A DNA stretch of 64,000 bases, taken from contig JACKDP010000003.1 in the NCBI GenBank assembly GCA_020633435.1, positions 310,001-374,000 of the forward strand, given 5' to 3'. Shown in pieces: positions 1 to 7,655 of this stretch (position 1 is its first letter; each line of letters begins with the position of its first letter). A program made the position numbers and the translations under genes. The notes beneath the pieces are model-generated. The model was given only the letters and a program-made list of their open reading frames with translations, did not search any database and was not told where the DNA came from. This DNA is from Myxococcales bacterium (GTDB taxonomy: Bacteria; Myxococcota_A; Bradymonadia; UBA7976; UBA1532).

Positions 1-183
1 GGCGTCACCACAGGCGCACGCGCCGAACGTCCCGTCTTCGTTGCAGATCTGGACGCTCTCGGGGCCCCCGGGGCAGGGGCAGGCGATCTGGAGGCCGGGC
101 ACGCACCGCGCGGCCTCGTCCTCCGTCGCCGGATCCTGGCAGGCGAGCAGGCCCGCGAGCAGCGGCAGCCAGCGGGGCGTCAT
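1..183 (-). CDS. Cys-rich exported lipoprotein, N-terminal fragment
   Basis: Reading leftward from an ATG at 183, the frame is open to the window edge, so only the first 61 codons are seen. The protein opens with a short hydrophobic signal and a lipobox (LLAC, Cys15), predicting a lipid-anchored exported protein. The mature part has paired cysteines in a CPCPGG..CNEDGTFGxCxC pattern. From general knowledge this short Cys/Gly pattern recurs in secreted proteins of Myxococcota, where its function is unknown. The start lies 4 nt after the stop of the upstream gene (188-1051), so the two are probably cotranscribed. The function cannot be assigned. Confidence 0.7.
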   Translation of the reverse strand, partial: MTPRWLPLLAGLLACQDPATEDEAARCVPGLQIACPCPGGPESVQICNEDGTFGACACGDA

Positions 184-187
184 CGGC

Positions 188-1051
188 TCAGCGGGTGAAG
201 AACACCACCAGCACCACCGCGATGATGAAGAGGGCCAGGCCGACCCAGACGCCGAGGGCGCCCCCGTCGGTGGTGGCCGGCGCGGCGGGCGGGGTGACCA
301 CCTCCACCTCGGTGGGCGGGGGCGGCGGGGCCGGGAGGGTGCTCACGGCGGGCAGCTCGGCGGCGGACTCCAGCAGATCGGGGCCGAGCTCCTCGGCCTC
401 CTCCTCCTCCCCGTAGGGCGGATCGGTGACCACGGTGGGGCCGTCGTCGCCCACGGCCTCGGGGGCCCTGGGCACCACCGCGGAGATGGCGTCGAAGCGC
501 GGCGGCGCCGTCTCGGGGGCCACGCTGGGCAGGGGCGGCGCCGACGTCAGATCCGACGCCGCGCGGGGGGCCACGTCGTCCAGGCCCAGCTCCACGGGCA
601 CCAGGTGGCTGTCGGCCTCCACCACGGCGGCCGGCTTCTCGCGCGCGCCGAAGATGCTGCCGATGGCCTGCGGGCCCGTCACCCGGCCGGCGTCGCCGCT
701 GATGATCTGGGCGAGGCGGTCGGTGAGCTGGCCCAGATCGGCGCCGTCGGTCAGGGCCGCGATCTCGCGCGCCACCTGGTCGTCGCGGGCCTGGCCGTCG
801 CGCCAGGCGGGCAGGGCCAGGAGGGCCGCCGCCTTGCCGCCGCTCCCCTGCCAGGCCTCCAGCTCGCCGGCGAGCTGGCCGACCCCGGGCAGCGCCTGCC
901 GCCGGGAGGCCTCCCGCAGGAAGGCGATGGCGTCGCCCACGGCGCCCCCCGCGAGCAACGCCCGGGCGCGCCGGATGATGATGCCGTGGCCGGCGGGGCC
1001 GAGGGCCTCGGCGACCTGATCGAAGCGTCGCGCCAGGGCCGCGTGATCCAT
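188..1051 (-). CDS. Hypothetical protein with C-terminal membrane anchor
   Basis: This 287-residue protein matches no family I recognise. Residues 1-130 are Ala/Leu-rich and probably helical. Residues 150-255 are acidic and proline-rich, including a Glu run and a run of six prolines, and look like a disordered linker. A single hydrophobic segment at about 263-284 ends just before the C-terminus, so it is probably a tail-anchored inner-membrane protein with its bulk in the cytoplasm. There is no signal peptide. The ATG at 1051 follows a GAGG-like ribosome site. It sits between the exported redox cluster and a Cys-rich lipoprotein on the same strand, but its sequence gives no link to redox chemistry. 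Confidence 0.7.
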   Translation of the reverse strand: MDHAALARRFDQVAEALGPAGHGIIIRRARALLAGGAVGDAIAFLREASRRQALPGVGQLAGELEAWQGSGGKAAALLALPAWRDGQARDDQVAREIAALTDGADLGQLTDRLAQIISGDAGRVTGPQAIGSIFGAREKPAAVVEADSHLVPVELGLDDVAPRAASDLTSAPPLPSVAPETAPPRFDAISAVVPRAPEAVGDDGPTVVTDPPYGEEEEAEELGPDLLESAAELPAVSTLPAPPPPPTEVEVVTPPAAPATTDGGALGVWVGLALFIIAVVLVVFFTR

Positions 1052-1131
1052 GGTGACCTCATCTCATCGCTGTCGCCGGTCATGCTAACCCTGGGCGTCA
1101 CCGACGTCCACATGGCCGCGACCCCGGCTGA

Positions 1132-3231
1132 TCAGCCCCCGAGGGTGTGGCGGGTGACCAGGTTGACCTTCACCCCGGAGAACTCCGGAAAGTCGCGGCA
1201 GATCCCCGCGATGCACTTGATGCCGCCCCGCTGGCTGCCGACCGTCGTGCGCAGCAGGATGGGCTCCAGCCCGTCCACGCCCAGCAGGTCGAAGACCTCG
1301 TCGACGTGCAGATCGAGGATGCCCGCCACGAAGAGCTGCTGAGCGCCGTCGCTCTGGTCCTGGGTGTCGACCCCCAGCTCCACCGCCAGCGAGCCCAGGC
1401 CCGCGTGATCGATGGAGAGCAGGGTGCTGCTCCAGACGAAGTCGAGGAAGGGGTTGGCCGGATCGGGGGTCTCCTGGGAGCGGAAGTCGTTGCGGCTCTG
1501 CAGGTGCAGGGCGTACGGCGAGCCGCCGAGGGCCTGCAGCCAGTCCAGCTCGACGTGGCTCACGGAGCGGAACCGATCGCCGCTCACCACCTTGCGCTCG
1601 TCGCGGTGCCCGCCGCTCAGCTCCACCCGCGACCGCCCGTCCTGGTAGAGCAGCTTCACGCCGCCGTAGCCGTGGACCTGGCGGATCTCGGCGTCCTCGC
1701 CCGGGTCGTTCTGCCGCAGCATCCCGTTGGCGTGGAAGATGAGCGTGCCGTCGAGGAAGTAGGGCTCCACGTAGAGGCGCCCGCCGGTGAAGTCGATCAC
1801 GTTGTCGACGATCTGGTCGAGGCGCTCGAGCGTGGGGACCTGGTTATAGGAAAAAGCCTGCTGAAGCGCGGAGTTGGGGCTGCCACGCACCTCGTACTCG
1901 TCCAGGTACATGCCCTCGACCAGCACGTTGACGTGGGGCAGCGCCAGGTTGGCGGTGCCGTACACGGCCCGGCCATCGGCGTCCTCGCCCGCGATGGTCT
2001 TCTGCTGCAGGTCGGCCTCGGCGTAGAGGGTGACGAGCCCGCCGATCTCGGGGGCCTCCACGTAGAGGCCGCCGCCGGTGCTCTGATCGTCGTCGGTGAC
2101 GCCCAGCACCTCCCGGGCGGCCGCCCCGAGCGCCTGCGTCTCCGGGCGCAGGTGCAGAGCGAAGACGCCCACCTCCACGCCGGGGATGGCCTTCACCGCC
2201 ACGCGGCCGCCCGCCATCACGTCGTCGGTGTCCTCGACGAAGCGCTCCGACACGATGTCGAGGTTGGCCGGGTTCACGCGGCCCGCGAACACCGAGGCCG
2301 CCACCGCCTCGCCGTCGTAGGCCAGCCGGCCGCCCCGGATCTCGAGGTCCACGCCGAGCTCGTCCACCTTGCGAATGGAGAGCACGATGCCGCGGCCGAG
2401 CTGCTCGAAGAAGTCGCCCGCGGTCAGATCCCACGCCCCCAGGGTGTAGCGCACGCGCAGTCGCTCCAGCCGGGCGTCGTCGGCGAAGTGGGGCTGCTCG
2501 GGCTGCAGCTTCGGCGCGTCGAAGAACTGCATCGCGTCGACGCGGGCGAACGTCGTCAGCCCGCCGGCCGAGCCCTGGATGTTCAGGCGATCCAGGATGG
2601 CCTGGTAGGTGCGCGCCTGCTCGCCATCCACGGGCGGATCCAGGGCGCTGCCGGGCACGTCCACCGTCCGGCTCTGCACCGTCAGCGAGTTGATGACGCG
2701 CACGCTGCCCGCCTGGCCCTCCGCCGGGGCGGGGGCCTCCCCCTCAGCCAGCAGGGCCTCGATCTGGGCCTTCATCCCCACCTCGTCCCCGGGCGCGTAG
2801 CCATCGTGATCGGCGGCGATGCGGCCCAGGCGGTCGACGTAGAGGGTGTAGGGCGCCGCCCCCCGCGGGTTCAGGTCGGCCATCACCGCGCCGTCCTGGT
2901 CGAGCAGGATGGGCAGCGTCCAGCCGCGCTGCTTCACGATCTGGCGGACGGCCGGCACCGTCCGGGGGCCGTCGGTGGAGATGGCCAGCACCACCAGGCC
3001 GCGGGCCGCCAGCTCGCGGTAGTAGGCGTCCAGGAAGGGCAGCTCCTGCTTGCAGGGCTCGCACCACGTCGCCCAGAAGTTCACCACCACCACCTTGCCC
3101 CGGAAGTCGGACAGGCGGACGGTGCGGCCCTCCAGATCGCTGAGGCCGAAGTCGCCCATCTGGGGGCGCTCGGTCTGGGCGGCGGCGACGTGGGGGAGGA
3201 GCGCGGCGAGCAGGCAGAGGGCGAGGCGCAT
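1132..3231 (-). CDS. TlpA-like thioredoxin domain fused to predicted outer-membrane barrel
   Basis: This 699-residue exported protein has a signal peptide (residues 1-18), a TlpA/ResA-type thioredoxin domain at about 24-170 with active site WCEPC (Cys57, Cys60), and then roughly 490 residues of alternating polar and aromatic strands rich in Asp, Tyr and Arg. The long C-terminal part ends in a hydrophobic, strand-like tail (VNLVTRHTLGG) and resembles a porin-type beta barrel, perhaps the DUF6029 kind; that family call is tentative. Known TlpA proteins reduce disulfides outside the cytoplasm. A barrel fusion would fix such an activity at the outer membrane. The frame is open upstream to 3426, but the ATG at 3231 is chosen because the signal peptide begins there. 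It lies 8 nt after the stop of another thioredoxin-like lipoprotein. Confidence 0.75.
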   Translation of the reverse strand: MRLALCLLAALLPHVAAAQTERPQMGDFGLSDLEGRTVRLSDFRGKVVVVNFWATWCEPCKQELPFLDAYYRELAARGLVVLAISTDGPRTVPAVRQIVKQRGWTLPILLDQDGAVMADLNPRGAAPYTLYVDRLGRIAADHDGYAPGDEVGMKAQIEALLAEGEAPAPAEGQAGSVRVINSLTVQSRTVDVPGSALDPPVDGEQARTYQAILDRLNIQGSAGGLTTFARVDAMQFFDAPKLQPEQPHFADDARLERLRVRYTLGAWDLTAGDFFEQLGRGIVLSIRKVDELGVDLEIRGGRLAYDGEAVAASVFAGRVNPANLDIVSERFVEDTDDVMAGGRVAVKAIPGVEVGVFALHLRPETQALGAAAREVLGVTDDDQSTGGGLYVEAPEIGGLVTLYAEADLQQKTIAGEDADGRAVYGTANLALPHVNVLVEGMYLDEYEVRGSPNSALQQAFSYNQVPTLERLDQIVDNVIDFTGGRLYVEPYFLDGTLIFHANGMLRQNDPGEDAEIRQVHGYGGVKLLYQDGRSRVELSGGHRDERKVVSGDRFRSVSHVELDWLQALGGSPYALHLQSRNDFRSQETPDPANPFLDFVWSSTLLSIDHAGLGSLAVELGVDTQDQSDGAQQLFVAGILDLHVDEVFDLLGVDGLEPILLRTTVGSQRGGIKCIAGICRDFPEFSGVKVNLVTRHTLGG

Positions 3232-3239
3232 GGGCGACC

Positions 3240-3806
3240 TCAGAGGGCCGCGTTGAGGATGGCGCGCACCTCGGACTCGGGGAAGCCCGTGGAGATCTTG
3301 AGGATCTTCATGGTGTCGACGTCCACGAGCATGGTCATGGGCGTCAGCTCGCGGTTGTAGTAGTCGCCGAACTGGAACGCCGGATCGGCCACCACATCGA
3401 AGGGCAGGCCGTAGCGCTCCTTCCACTGGGCCGCCAGGCGCGCGCTCGCCGGGCCGAACTGGTCATCCTCGAAGAGGGTGATGAGGATGAAGAGGCCCCT
3501 GGCGGCGAACTCCTCATGCAGGGCCACCAGCTTGGGCTGCTCCTCGATGCAGGCCGTGCACCAGCCCGCCGAGGTGCTCACCAGCATGATCTGGTGGGTG
3601 GGATCCTTGAAGACGTCCTCCATGGTGAGGGGCTCGCCGTCCGGCGTCTCGAACGCCAGGTTGGCCAGCACGGCCCCCTCGGCCTTGCCGATGCCCTCCA
3701 CTGGGTAGGTGTCGCGGGCCGCGCCCCCGCCGCCCCCGGCCCCACCGCCCCCGTCGTCGCAGCCGACCAGGGCCAGCAGAGAAATCACCAGGAAGATCAA
3801 CCGCAT
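3240..3806 (-). CDS. Thioredoxin-fold lipoprotein (WCTAC)
   Basis: This 188-residue lipoprotein has lipobox LVGC (Cys16), then a short Gly-rich linker and an AhpC/TSA-Redoxin or TlpA-like fold. The redox motif is WCTAC (Cys83, Cys86), followed by a long helix and a typical cis-proline region (ELTPMTMLVD). It should act as a periplasmic or surface thiol-disulfide oxidoreductase; the partner is unknown. The frame is open far upstream, but the ATG at 3806 is the only start giving a signal peptide and lies 8 nt after the preceding stop. It belongs to the minus-strand run 6334 to 1132, which holds two other thioredoxin-fold proteins with different CxxC dipeptides, suggesting different partners or redox potentials. 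Confidence 0.8.
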   Translation of the reverse strand: MRLIFLVISLLALVGCDDGGGGAGGGGGAARDTYPVEGIGKAEGAVLANLAFETPDGEPLTMEDVFKDPTHQIMLVSTSAGWCTACIEEQPKLVALHEEFAARGLFILITLFEDDQFGPASARLAAQWKERYGLPFDVVADPAFQFGDYYNRELTPMTMLVDVDTMKILKISTGFPESEVRAILNAAL

Positions 3807-3814
3807 GGGTCTCC

Positions 3815-4906
3815 TCACAGGGGCCGGTAGCCCATCCAGTTGATGCACGGCAGGCCGCTGCCGGCGTCGCTCTCGATGAAGGCGCCGTCGGCCGTGACGG
3901 TGCCGGTGCCGAAGTCCTCCCAGGTCGCCTCGGCCACATGGCCGCCGTCGGGCAGCGTGCAGTCGAGGCTGCCCAGCACCGAGAGGGCCACGGCCGCCCC
4001 CGGGGCGAGGCCCAGGTCGTTGGGCACGCGGACGCCGATGGGCTCGGCCAGGTCGCCCTCCGGGTAGAAGGCCACCACGCCCGCGGGGGCCGGGGCCCCC
4101 TCCAGGAAGCACAGCCCCCGGGCGCCGGGCGCCACGCGCTGCATGCCCAGGGCCTCGTAGTCGCTGCCGTAGTAGTCGTCGGGCACGACGCCGAGGAGGG
4201 CCGTCCCGTCGGGGAAGATGACGTCGCGGGCTTCGCCGCCCGGGGCGTAGGGCGGGATGACCCGGGCGGCCATCGTCTGGAACAGCACGAGCGGCTCGCG
4301 CAGGCGCACGAGGGCCTCGCTGTTGTCCGTCTCGCAGTACATGGAGGCCCGGCCGGCGACGGGCAGCAGCACCCGCATGTTGATGCCGCTGTTGCAGCGC
4401 GCCTCGGCAGTGATGGCGATGCTGAAGAGGCCGTCGGCGTCGCTGTCGCTGGGCTGCAGGCAGAGCAGGGTGGTGCCCGGCTCGGTGTAGATGCAGGCCT
4501 GGGCCTTGGCCCCGGCCACCGGGGCGCCGGTCTCGTCCACGATCCAGCCGCGGATGCCGGCCACCCACTGGTAGCGGGCGTCGCAGGCGCCGTCGCGGGT
4601 CAGATCCAGGCCAGGATCGTCGTCGAGGGCGGCCGGCGGCTCGGCGGCGGGCGGACCATCGACGATGACGACGGCCGCCTGGCCCCCGGCGCCGCCCATG
4701 CCACCGCCCGCGCCGCCCATGCCACCGCCCGCGCCACCCTGGCCGCCGGCGCCACCCTGGCCGCCGGCGCCACCCTGGCCGCCAGCGCCACCCTGGCCGC
4801 CAGCGCCACCCGCGCCGCCGAGGCCGGCGTCGGCGCTCGCGTCGCCGCCCGCGTCGTCACACCCCACGGCGAGCGCGAGGGCGAGCGTTCCGACGATCCA
4901 CTTCAT
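3815..4906 (-). CDS. Gly-rich lipoprotein with carboxypeptidase-regulatory-like domain
   Basis: This 363-residue lipoprotein has lipobox AVGC (Cys16). A flexible linker at residues 30-76 is made almost only of Gly, Ala and Gln in repeated GGAGGQ or GGAGGGM units. The mature domain begins near residue 105 and contains RGWIVDETGAPVAGA, typical of carboxypeptidase regulatory-like (Ig-fold) domains often found in surface or transport proteins. Several cysteines in the mature part (for example in ACIYTEP, LLCLQP and RCNSG) could form disulfides, which makes it a possible substrate of the neighbouring thioredoxin-like proteins; that link is inference. It is not itself a thioredoxin. It sits 15 nt after the stop of the Big-thioredoxin-PPC lipoprotein and 8 nt before the WCTAC lipoprotein, so it is likely cotranscribed with both. 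Confidence 0.75.
   Translation of the reverse strand: MKWIVGTLALALAVGCDDAGGDASADAGLGGAGGAGGQGGAGGQGGAGGQGGAGGQGGAGGGMGGAGGGMGGAGGQAAVVIVDGPPAAEPPAALDDDPGLDLTRDGACDARYQWVAGIRGWIVDETGAPVAGAKAQACIYTEPGTTLLCLQPSDSDADGLFSIAITAEARCNSGINMRVLLPVAGRASMYCETDNSEALVRLREPLVLFQTMAARVIPPYAPGGEARDVIFPDGTALLGVVPDDYYGSDYEALGMQRVAPGARGLCFLEGAPAPAGVVAFYPEGDLAEPIGVRVPNDLGLAPGAAVALSVLGSLDCTLPDGGHVAEATWEDFGTGTVTADGAFIESDAGSGLPCINWMGYRPL
4679..4819 (-). repeat. GGAGGQ-coding 18-bp tandem repeat
   Basis: An in-frame tandem array of an 18-bp unit codes for GGAGGQ (four near-perfect copies), with related GGAGGGM and GGAGGQ copies nearer the C-terminal side. It forms the spacer between the lipid anchor and the folded domain of the lipoprotein. 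Such GC-rich arrays can change copy number by slippage, which would vary spacer length. Confidence 0.85.
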
Positions 4907-4921
4907 ACCAGGCTCCAGTGA

Positions 4922-6334
4922 CTACCGCCGCTCGAGGGTGATGGTGTAGGGCGCCGAGGCCCCGCTGAACCCGTACACGACCACCACGCCCGGGCCCGTC
5001 GACGTGATGGCCTCGCTGTTGCCGTTGCCCTGGGACTGTACCGGCGCCCCGTCGCGGCGGACGAAGTTGTTCGTCGCTGTGTCCCAGAGGCCGATGTCGA
5101 TGTCGCCAACAGCGTTGTCGAAGTCGATCCAGAAGGACCACTGACCCTCGATGTCCACGGCGTAGAAGTCGGGCGCGGCGCTACAGATGCCGCCGGTGTG
5201 GGTGCCGGCGGCGATGGGCGTCGCCTGGCGTGGCTCGTCGTTGGGCTCGCCGGCCTCCTCGTCACCCTCTTCGCAGTGGTTGTAGAAGGGCCGGGGGGCG
5301 GTGGTCTGGGGATCGGCCCAGTTCGCGTCCAGATCCGCGAGGATGCTGGGGAAGAAGGGATCGAGGTGGTAGCCCGCCTCGCGGCTGTCGGCGATGACCA
5401 TCATGTCGCTCTTGCGCACGACGAACGACGTCGGGAAGGCCGTGATGATCGCCTCGTTGTCGAAGAAGGCCTGGGGCACGGCCTGGGCGCCGCCCATGTG
5501 GATGCCGGGGCTGTTCGGGCCCACGAGGCGGCTGATGTGCCGGTGGGCCGTCGTGCTCGAAGCCGGGGCGTAGTTCAGGTTCTGCACCACGATGTAGAGC
5601 AGCAGGCCGCCGGCGTCGTAGAGCTCCTGGGCTTGGGGCCCGATGCGGCGGATCTCCTGGATGCAGGGGGCGCACCACTCGGCGTTGACGATCAGCAGGA
5701 AGGCGCTGATGTCCTTGTACTCCGCGGAGCACGAGGCCTCGCGGAAGTCGAAGGCGATCTCCTCGCCATCCTGGCGGAAGGCCTGCTCCCACGAGACGGG
5801 GGCGATGGCGCGATCCAGGCGGATGTTGGCGCCGAAGCGGGGGTAGTCGCAGCCCACGGTGAACGTCTGCTCGACGCTCACCTCGCCCAGCCGGGCGCCC
5901 ACGGTGACCTCGCCGCCGTAGGGGATGTCGGCGAGGCCCGCCGTGTCCTGGAAGGACACGATGTCGAGGTTGTCGGAGGCCCACTCCACCTCGGCGGTCA
6001 CGTCGCGGGTCGCGCCGCTCTCGAAGGTGCCGATGGCGCGGAACTGGTAGGTGCCGCCGGCGAGGACCTCGGCGATCGACTCGAGCGCCAGGCTCTGCAG
6101 GGCGCCCTCGGCCACCTCGCCGCCGGCACCACCCGCGCCGCCCGCGCCGCCACCGGCACCGCCCGCGCCACCGGCGCCGCCGGCACCACCCACACCGCCC
6201 GCGCCGCCCTGGCCACCCGGCCCGCCGGCAGCATCCGGCGTCGGATCGGCGTTCGCGCCATCGTCTCCATCATCGCAAGCCCAGAGGCCCGTCAGCGCGA
6301 CGACCAGCGCCCACTTCCACATCCAACCGCTCAT
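4922..6334 (-). CDS. Lipoprotein: Gly-rich spacer, Ig-like domain, thioredoxin domain, PPC-like domain
   Basis: This 470-residue lipoprotein has lipobox LWAC (Cys20) and a Gly/Ala spacer at 37-73. A bacterial Ig-like (Big_2) domain at about 80-160 contains the usual 'SGATRDVTAEVEWAS' pattern. A thioredoxin-like domain follows with motif WCAPC (Cys221, Cys224), and the C-terminal 100 residues resemble a pre-peptidase C-terminal (PPC) beta domain (FYAVDIEG..IDIGLWD). The combination suggests a surface-exposed redox enzyme on an adhesive or spacer stalk. The frame is open upstream of 6334, but the ATG there has a good ribosome site (GGAGGTGAGC) and begins the signal peptide. It is the first gene of the minus-strand exported redox cluster. 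Substrates are unknown. Confidence 0.8.
   Translation of the reverse strand: MSGWMWKWALVVALTGLWACDDGDDGANADPTPDAAGGPGGQGGAGGVGGAGGAGGAGGAGGGAGGAGGAGGEVAEGALQSLALESIAEVLAGGTYQFRAIGTFESGATRDVTAEVEWASDNLDIVSFQDTAGLADIPYGGEVTVGARLGEVSVEQTFTVGCDYPRFGANIRLDRAIAPVSWEQAFRQDGEEIAFDFREASCSAEYKDISAFLLIVNAEWCAPCIQEIRRIGPQAQELYDAGGLLLYIVVQNLNYAPASSTTAHRHISRLVGPNSPGIHMGGAQAVPQAFFDNEAIITAFPTSFVVRKSDMMVIADSREAGYHLDPFFPSILADLDANWADPQTTAPRPFYNHCEEGDEEAGEPNDEPRQATPIAAGTHTGGICSAAPDFYAVDIEGQWSFWIDFDNAVGDIDIGLWDTATNNFVRRDGAPVQSQGNGNSEAITSTGPGVVVVYGFSGASAPYTITLERR
6116..6226 (-). repeat. Gly/Ala-coding imperfect tandem repeat
   Basis: The spacer of the preceding lipoprotein is coded by imperfect short GC-rich repeats reading GGAGGAGGVGGAGG and similar. 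The design matches the array in the downstream lipoprotein gene but the sequence is less regular, so the two spacers look related by style rather than by recent duplication. Confidence 0.75.
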
Positions 6335-6500
6335 GCTCACCTCCGCCGGGCGCCTGGCGCCACGAAAACAACCTGCTCGCACCGCGTCGGCGAGCATCCC
6401 CCCCGACACCGTACCAGGCAAGTGCAGGATTTCACCCGGTACGCGACCCGCGCGCAACAATGTTACCCCAGGCCGCCCGGTGGGCGCAGGCACCGTTGAC

Positions 6501-6529
6501 TTGACACCGGGCCTCTCCTTGGTTAGCTT
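6501..6529 (+). promoter_or_regulatory. Predicted sigma70 promoter of zinc-ribbon gene
   Basis: TTGACA at 6501-6506 and TAGCTT at 6524-6529 are separated by 17 bp, and the gene starts 73 nt downstream. The -35 box is part of GTTGACTTGACA, so a second overlapping TTGACT is also present. This is a consensus match only; no transcription start is known. Confidence 0.55.
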
Positions 6530-6602
6530 CCGCCGCCCTGTTCACGCGCGGCTGGCGTGCGCCACCGCGTAATGAACCCAAGCCCGACTCAGGAGAGCGC
6601 CC

Positions 6603-6785
6603 ATGGCCACCGGGAAGAAGGCCGCCAAGCTGGCGATCCGTGCCGACCGCGACGCGGGCAAGGCCAAGACCTGCCCCAACTGCGGCAACCCCAAGATGAC
6701 CATCGTCCGCTTCGTCCGCTTCAGCCGCCCCAGTGGCATCTTCTGGCTGTGCGACAAGTGCGATCACGAGGAAGCCACCCGCTGA
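6603..6785 (+). CDS. Small zinc-ribbon protein
   Basis: This 60-residue basic protein has two CxxC knuckles, TCPNCGN (Cys24, Cys27) and LCDKC (Cys50, Cys53), the classic spacing for one structural zinc ribbon. The N-terminus (MATGKKAAKLAIRADRD) is Lys/Arg-rich, which would suit binding to nucleic acid or the ribosome. I do not recognise a named family. The ATG follows a good ribosome site (GGAGA) and a consensus-like promoter, so the gene appears well expressed. It stands alone between two minus-strand clusters and is followed by a strong hairpin. Confidence 0.75.
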   Translation: MATGKKAAKLAIRADRDAGKAKTCPNCGNPKMTIVRFVRFSRPSGIFWLCDKCDHEEATR

Positions 6786-6789
6786 GCCC

Positions 6790-6811
6790 GGCGCCAGGTC
6801 TCCCTGGCGCC
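6790..6811. terminator. Hairpin between convergent genes
   Basis: A perfect 9-bp inverted repeat, GGCGCCAGG at 6790-6798 and CCTGGCGCC at 6803-6811, surrounds a TCTC loop. It sits 5 nt after the zinc-ribbon stop and 8 nt before the stop of the convergent PfkB gene. There is no T-tract, so it is an atypical, possibly bidirectional, terminator. Confidence 0.55.
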
Positions 6812-6818
6812 CGCTCGC

Positions 6819-7655
6819 TCAGGCCACCTCGCGCGGACGCTCCAGGCGCTCCGCGGATCGGCGCAGCGCCTTGAGGGGCGCTGCCGCGCGATGCTCGACC
6901 ACCACCGAGGCGGCCGCCGCGCCTTGCCGGGCGGCCTCCACGGGCCCCTTGCCCTGCGCCAACGCCAGCAGCGTCGCCGCGGCGAACGTGTCCCCTGCGC
7001 CCGTGGGATCGACCTCCTCCGCGGCGCACGCGGGGATGTCGCGGGCGCCGTCTCGACCGAACATCGTCGCCCCGTGCCGCCCCCGCGTCAGGTAGACCAG
7101 GGGCACCACCGCGCAGAGCGCGTCCAGCCAGTCCAGCCGGCCCGCGAGATCCTCCTCGCTCAGGAAGGCGACGTGCAGGCCGCGGAAGCGCTCGGGATCG
7201 ACGCCCACCGGCCCATGCAGCACCTTGCCCCCGGGTCGCGCGTGCTTGAGCCAGCCCTGGAGCCCCGCGCCGACGAGGGGGCAGCCGGCCAGGGCCGCCA
7301 CGAAGGGCCCGGGCTCGAAGTCGCCCAGGACGGGGGCCAGGAAGGCGAGCGCCGGGGTCCGCCACTGCGGCGGAAGTGCTTGTACTTCAATGGGTTCCGC
7401 CAGCGACAGCAAGATCTGGACGCGGCCGCCCTCGGCGTCATAGCTGTTGGCGAACCGCGTCGTGGACGTCGCGGCGCCGCAGCGCCACCCGGGGCCGAGG
7501 GGCGGGAAGTCGGGCCCGGCCGCCGTCAGCGCCCAGGGTCGCGCCCCGAGGGCCCGCAGGGTGCGCGCCCCGTACCAGACGCTCCCCCCGGGGACGAAGC
7601 CCGTGGGCGCCGCGTCCAGCGTGACATGACCGACCACCAGGGCCGTCGGCCTCAC
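6819..7655 (-). CDS. PfkB-family sugar/cyclitol kinase
   Basis: This 278-residue protein is a ribokinase/PfkB-type kinase, a family that uses ATP to phosphorylate a sugar, nucleoside or cyclitol hydroxyl. The C-terminal signature DPTGAGDTFAAA, with catalytic Asp in GAGD, is intact, and the N-terminal GG pair of the substrate site is present (VPGGSVWYGAR). At 278 residues it is slightly short for the family but complete. It starts with GTG overlapping the TGA of the SDR gene (GTGA), so translation is coupled. Lying in one operon with an SDR and a nucleotidyltransferase-cyclase fusion, it is predicted to phosphorylate a cyclitol before nucleotide activation. The substrate is inferred from context only. 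Confidence 0.8.
   Translation of the reverse strand: MRPTALVVGHVTLDAAPTGFVPGGSVWYGARTLRALGARPWALTAAGPDFPPLGPGWRCGAATSTTRFANSYDAEGGRVQILLSLAEPIEVQALPPQWRTPALAFLAPVLGDFEPGPFVAALAGCPLVGAGLQGWLKHARPGGKVLHGPVGVDPERFRGLHVAFLSEEDLAGRLDWLDALCAVVPLVYLTRGRHGATMFGRDGARDIPACAAEEVDPTGAGDTFAAATLLALAQGKGPVEAARQGAAAASVVVEHRAAAPLKALRRSAERLERPREVA

Noticed and set aside
1147..3360. A 737-codon open frame on plus opposite the TlpA-barrel gene, and similar very long frames opposite mfd (18795-22217), ttcA-ABC (15668-18847) and gyrB (50156-52924)
   Set aside because: GC-rich codon bias keeps antisense frames open; translations are His/Gly/Arg/Ala-rich, lack domains and start inside clearly real genes.
4679..4819. 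Short regular repeats resembling a CRISPR array
   Set aside because: The repeats are in-frame, contiguous and code for GGAGGQ; there are no unique spacers and no cas genes.
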